From assembly GCA_034440575.1 (NCBI GenBank), contig JAOTOL010001645.1, positions 2,847,501 through 2,911,500 of the forward strand: a DNA stretch of 64,000 bases. Direction: 5' to 3'. Both the position numbers and the translations under genes were made by a program. This document shows, one piece after another, positions 63,831 to 64,000 of the stretch. How positions within the stretch are numbered: the stretch's first letter is position 1; every line of letters starts with the position of its first letter. This stretch comes from Imbricaverruca yamaguchii (taxonomy: Eukaryota; Arthropoda; Thecostraca; Neoverrucidae). Under the pieces are notes generated by a model. That model did no database searches and had not been told where the DNA came from. It saw nothing but the letters and a program-made list of their open reading frames with translations.

Positions 63831-64000
63831 CCGTCCCACACCAGCCGAGCGGCCACCGCGTCCTGGACAGCCATGCCTGCAATAGGACTCTCATCCGTGT
63901 CAGAAACGCCTGCTACATGGTAGATAATGTTTGGGGATGAAATGCCTTGTGCATCAGTTGTGATGTAGCTGAACATAAGGTAAGTACTCTAGAATATGCA

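Overview
The window is animal nuclear DNA: genes are split by GT-AG introns, repeats are dense, and there are tRNA-derived SINEs, decayed LINEs, DNA-transposon remnants and long microsatellites. Akirin has the tick-subolesin/arthropod style (SPKRRRC near the N-terminus, terminal SYLS), so an arthropod, perhaps a chelicerate or crustacean, is the best guess. The species is not identified.

Four protein-coding genes and one tRNA gene could be rebuilt exon by exon, and reading phase is preserved across every junction used. ERGIC3 (minus, 3889-19135, 10 coding exons, 389 aa) is a cargo receptor of the early secretory pathway. ROMO1 (plus, 9783-10418, 78 aa, a mitochondrial inner-membrane protein) and a tRNA-Pro(CGG) gene (minus, 7087-7158) lie inside ERGIC3 intron 7. 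Akirin (plus, 23619-32109, four coding exons, the last only 11 nt, 177 aa) is a nuclear cofactor of NF-kB and chromatin remodelling. It runs tail to tail into a PDE10-type dual-GAF cyclic-nucleotide phosphodiesterase (minus, 32766-57078, 17 coding exons, about 886 aa). The facing poly(A) signals of Akirin and PDE10 are only 4 bp apart. ERGIC3 and Akirin are divergent across about 4.5 kb. Positions 1-3888 and 57.2-64 kb hold repeats and no gene I can recognise. The genes do not form a pathway; ERGIC3 and ROMO1 are also near neighbours in vertebrates.

The most unusual property is that many tandem repeats sit exactly on splice junctions. At ten or so exons the repeat unit contains, or starts at, the authentic donor or acceptor, so arrays of duplicated splice sites flank real exons. 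The most extreme case is a 1.4-kb array of about 71-bp units at 44.5-45.9 kb in PDE10. Each unit copies the 3' splice site and first ~16 codons of the neighbouring exon. Other notable features are a hAT element with a perfect 8-bp target duplication, a piggyBac-like TTAA element, young SINEs with 13- and 15-bp target duplications, a long inverted array of ACGTA-rich units, and sharply bounded CpG-depleted patches around ROMO1 exon 1 and the Akirin introns.
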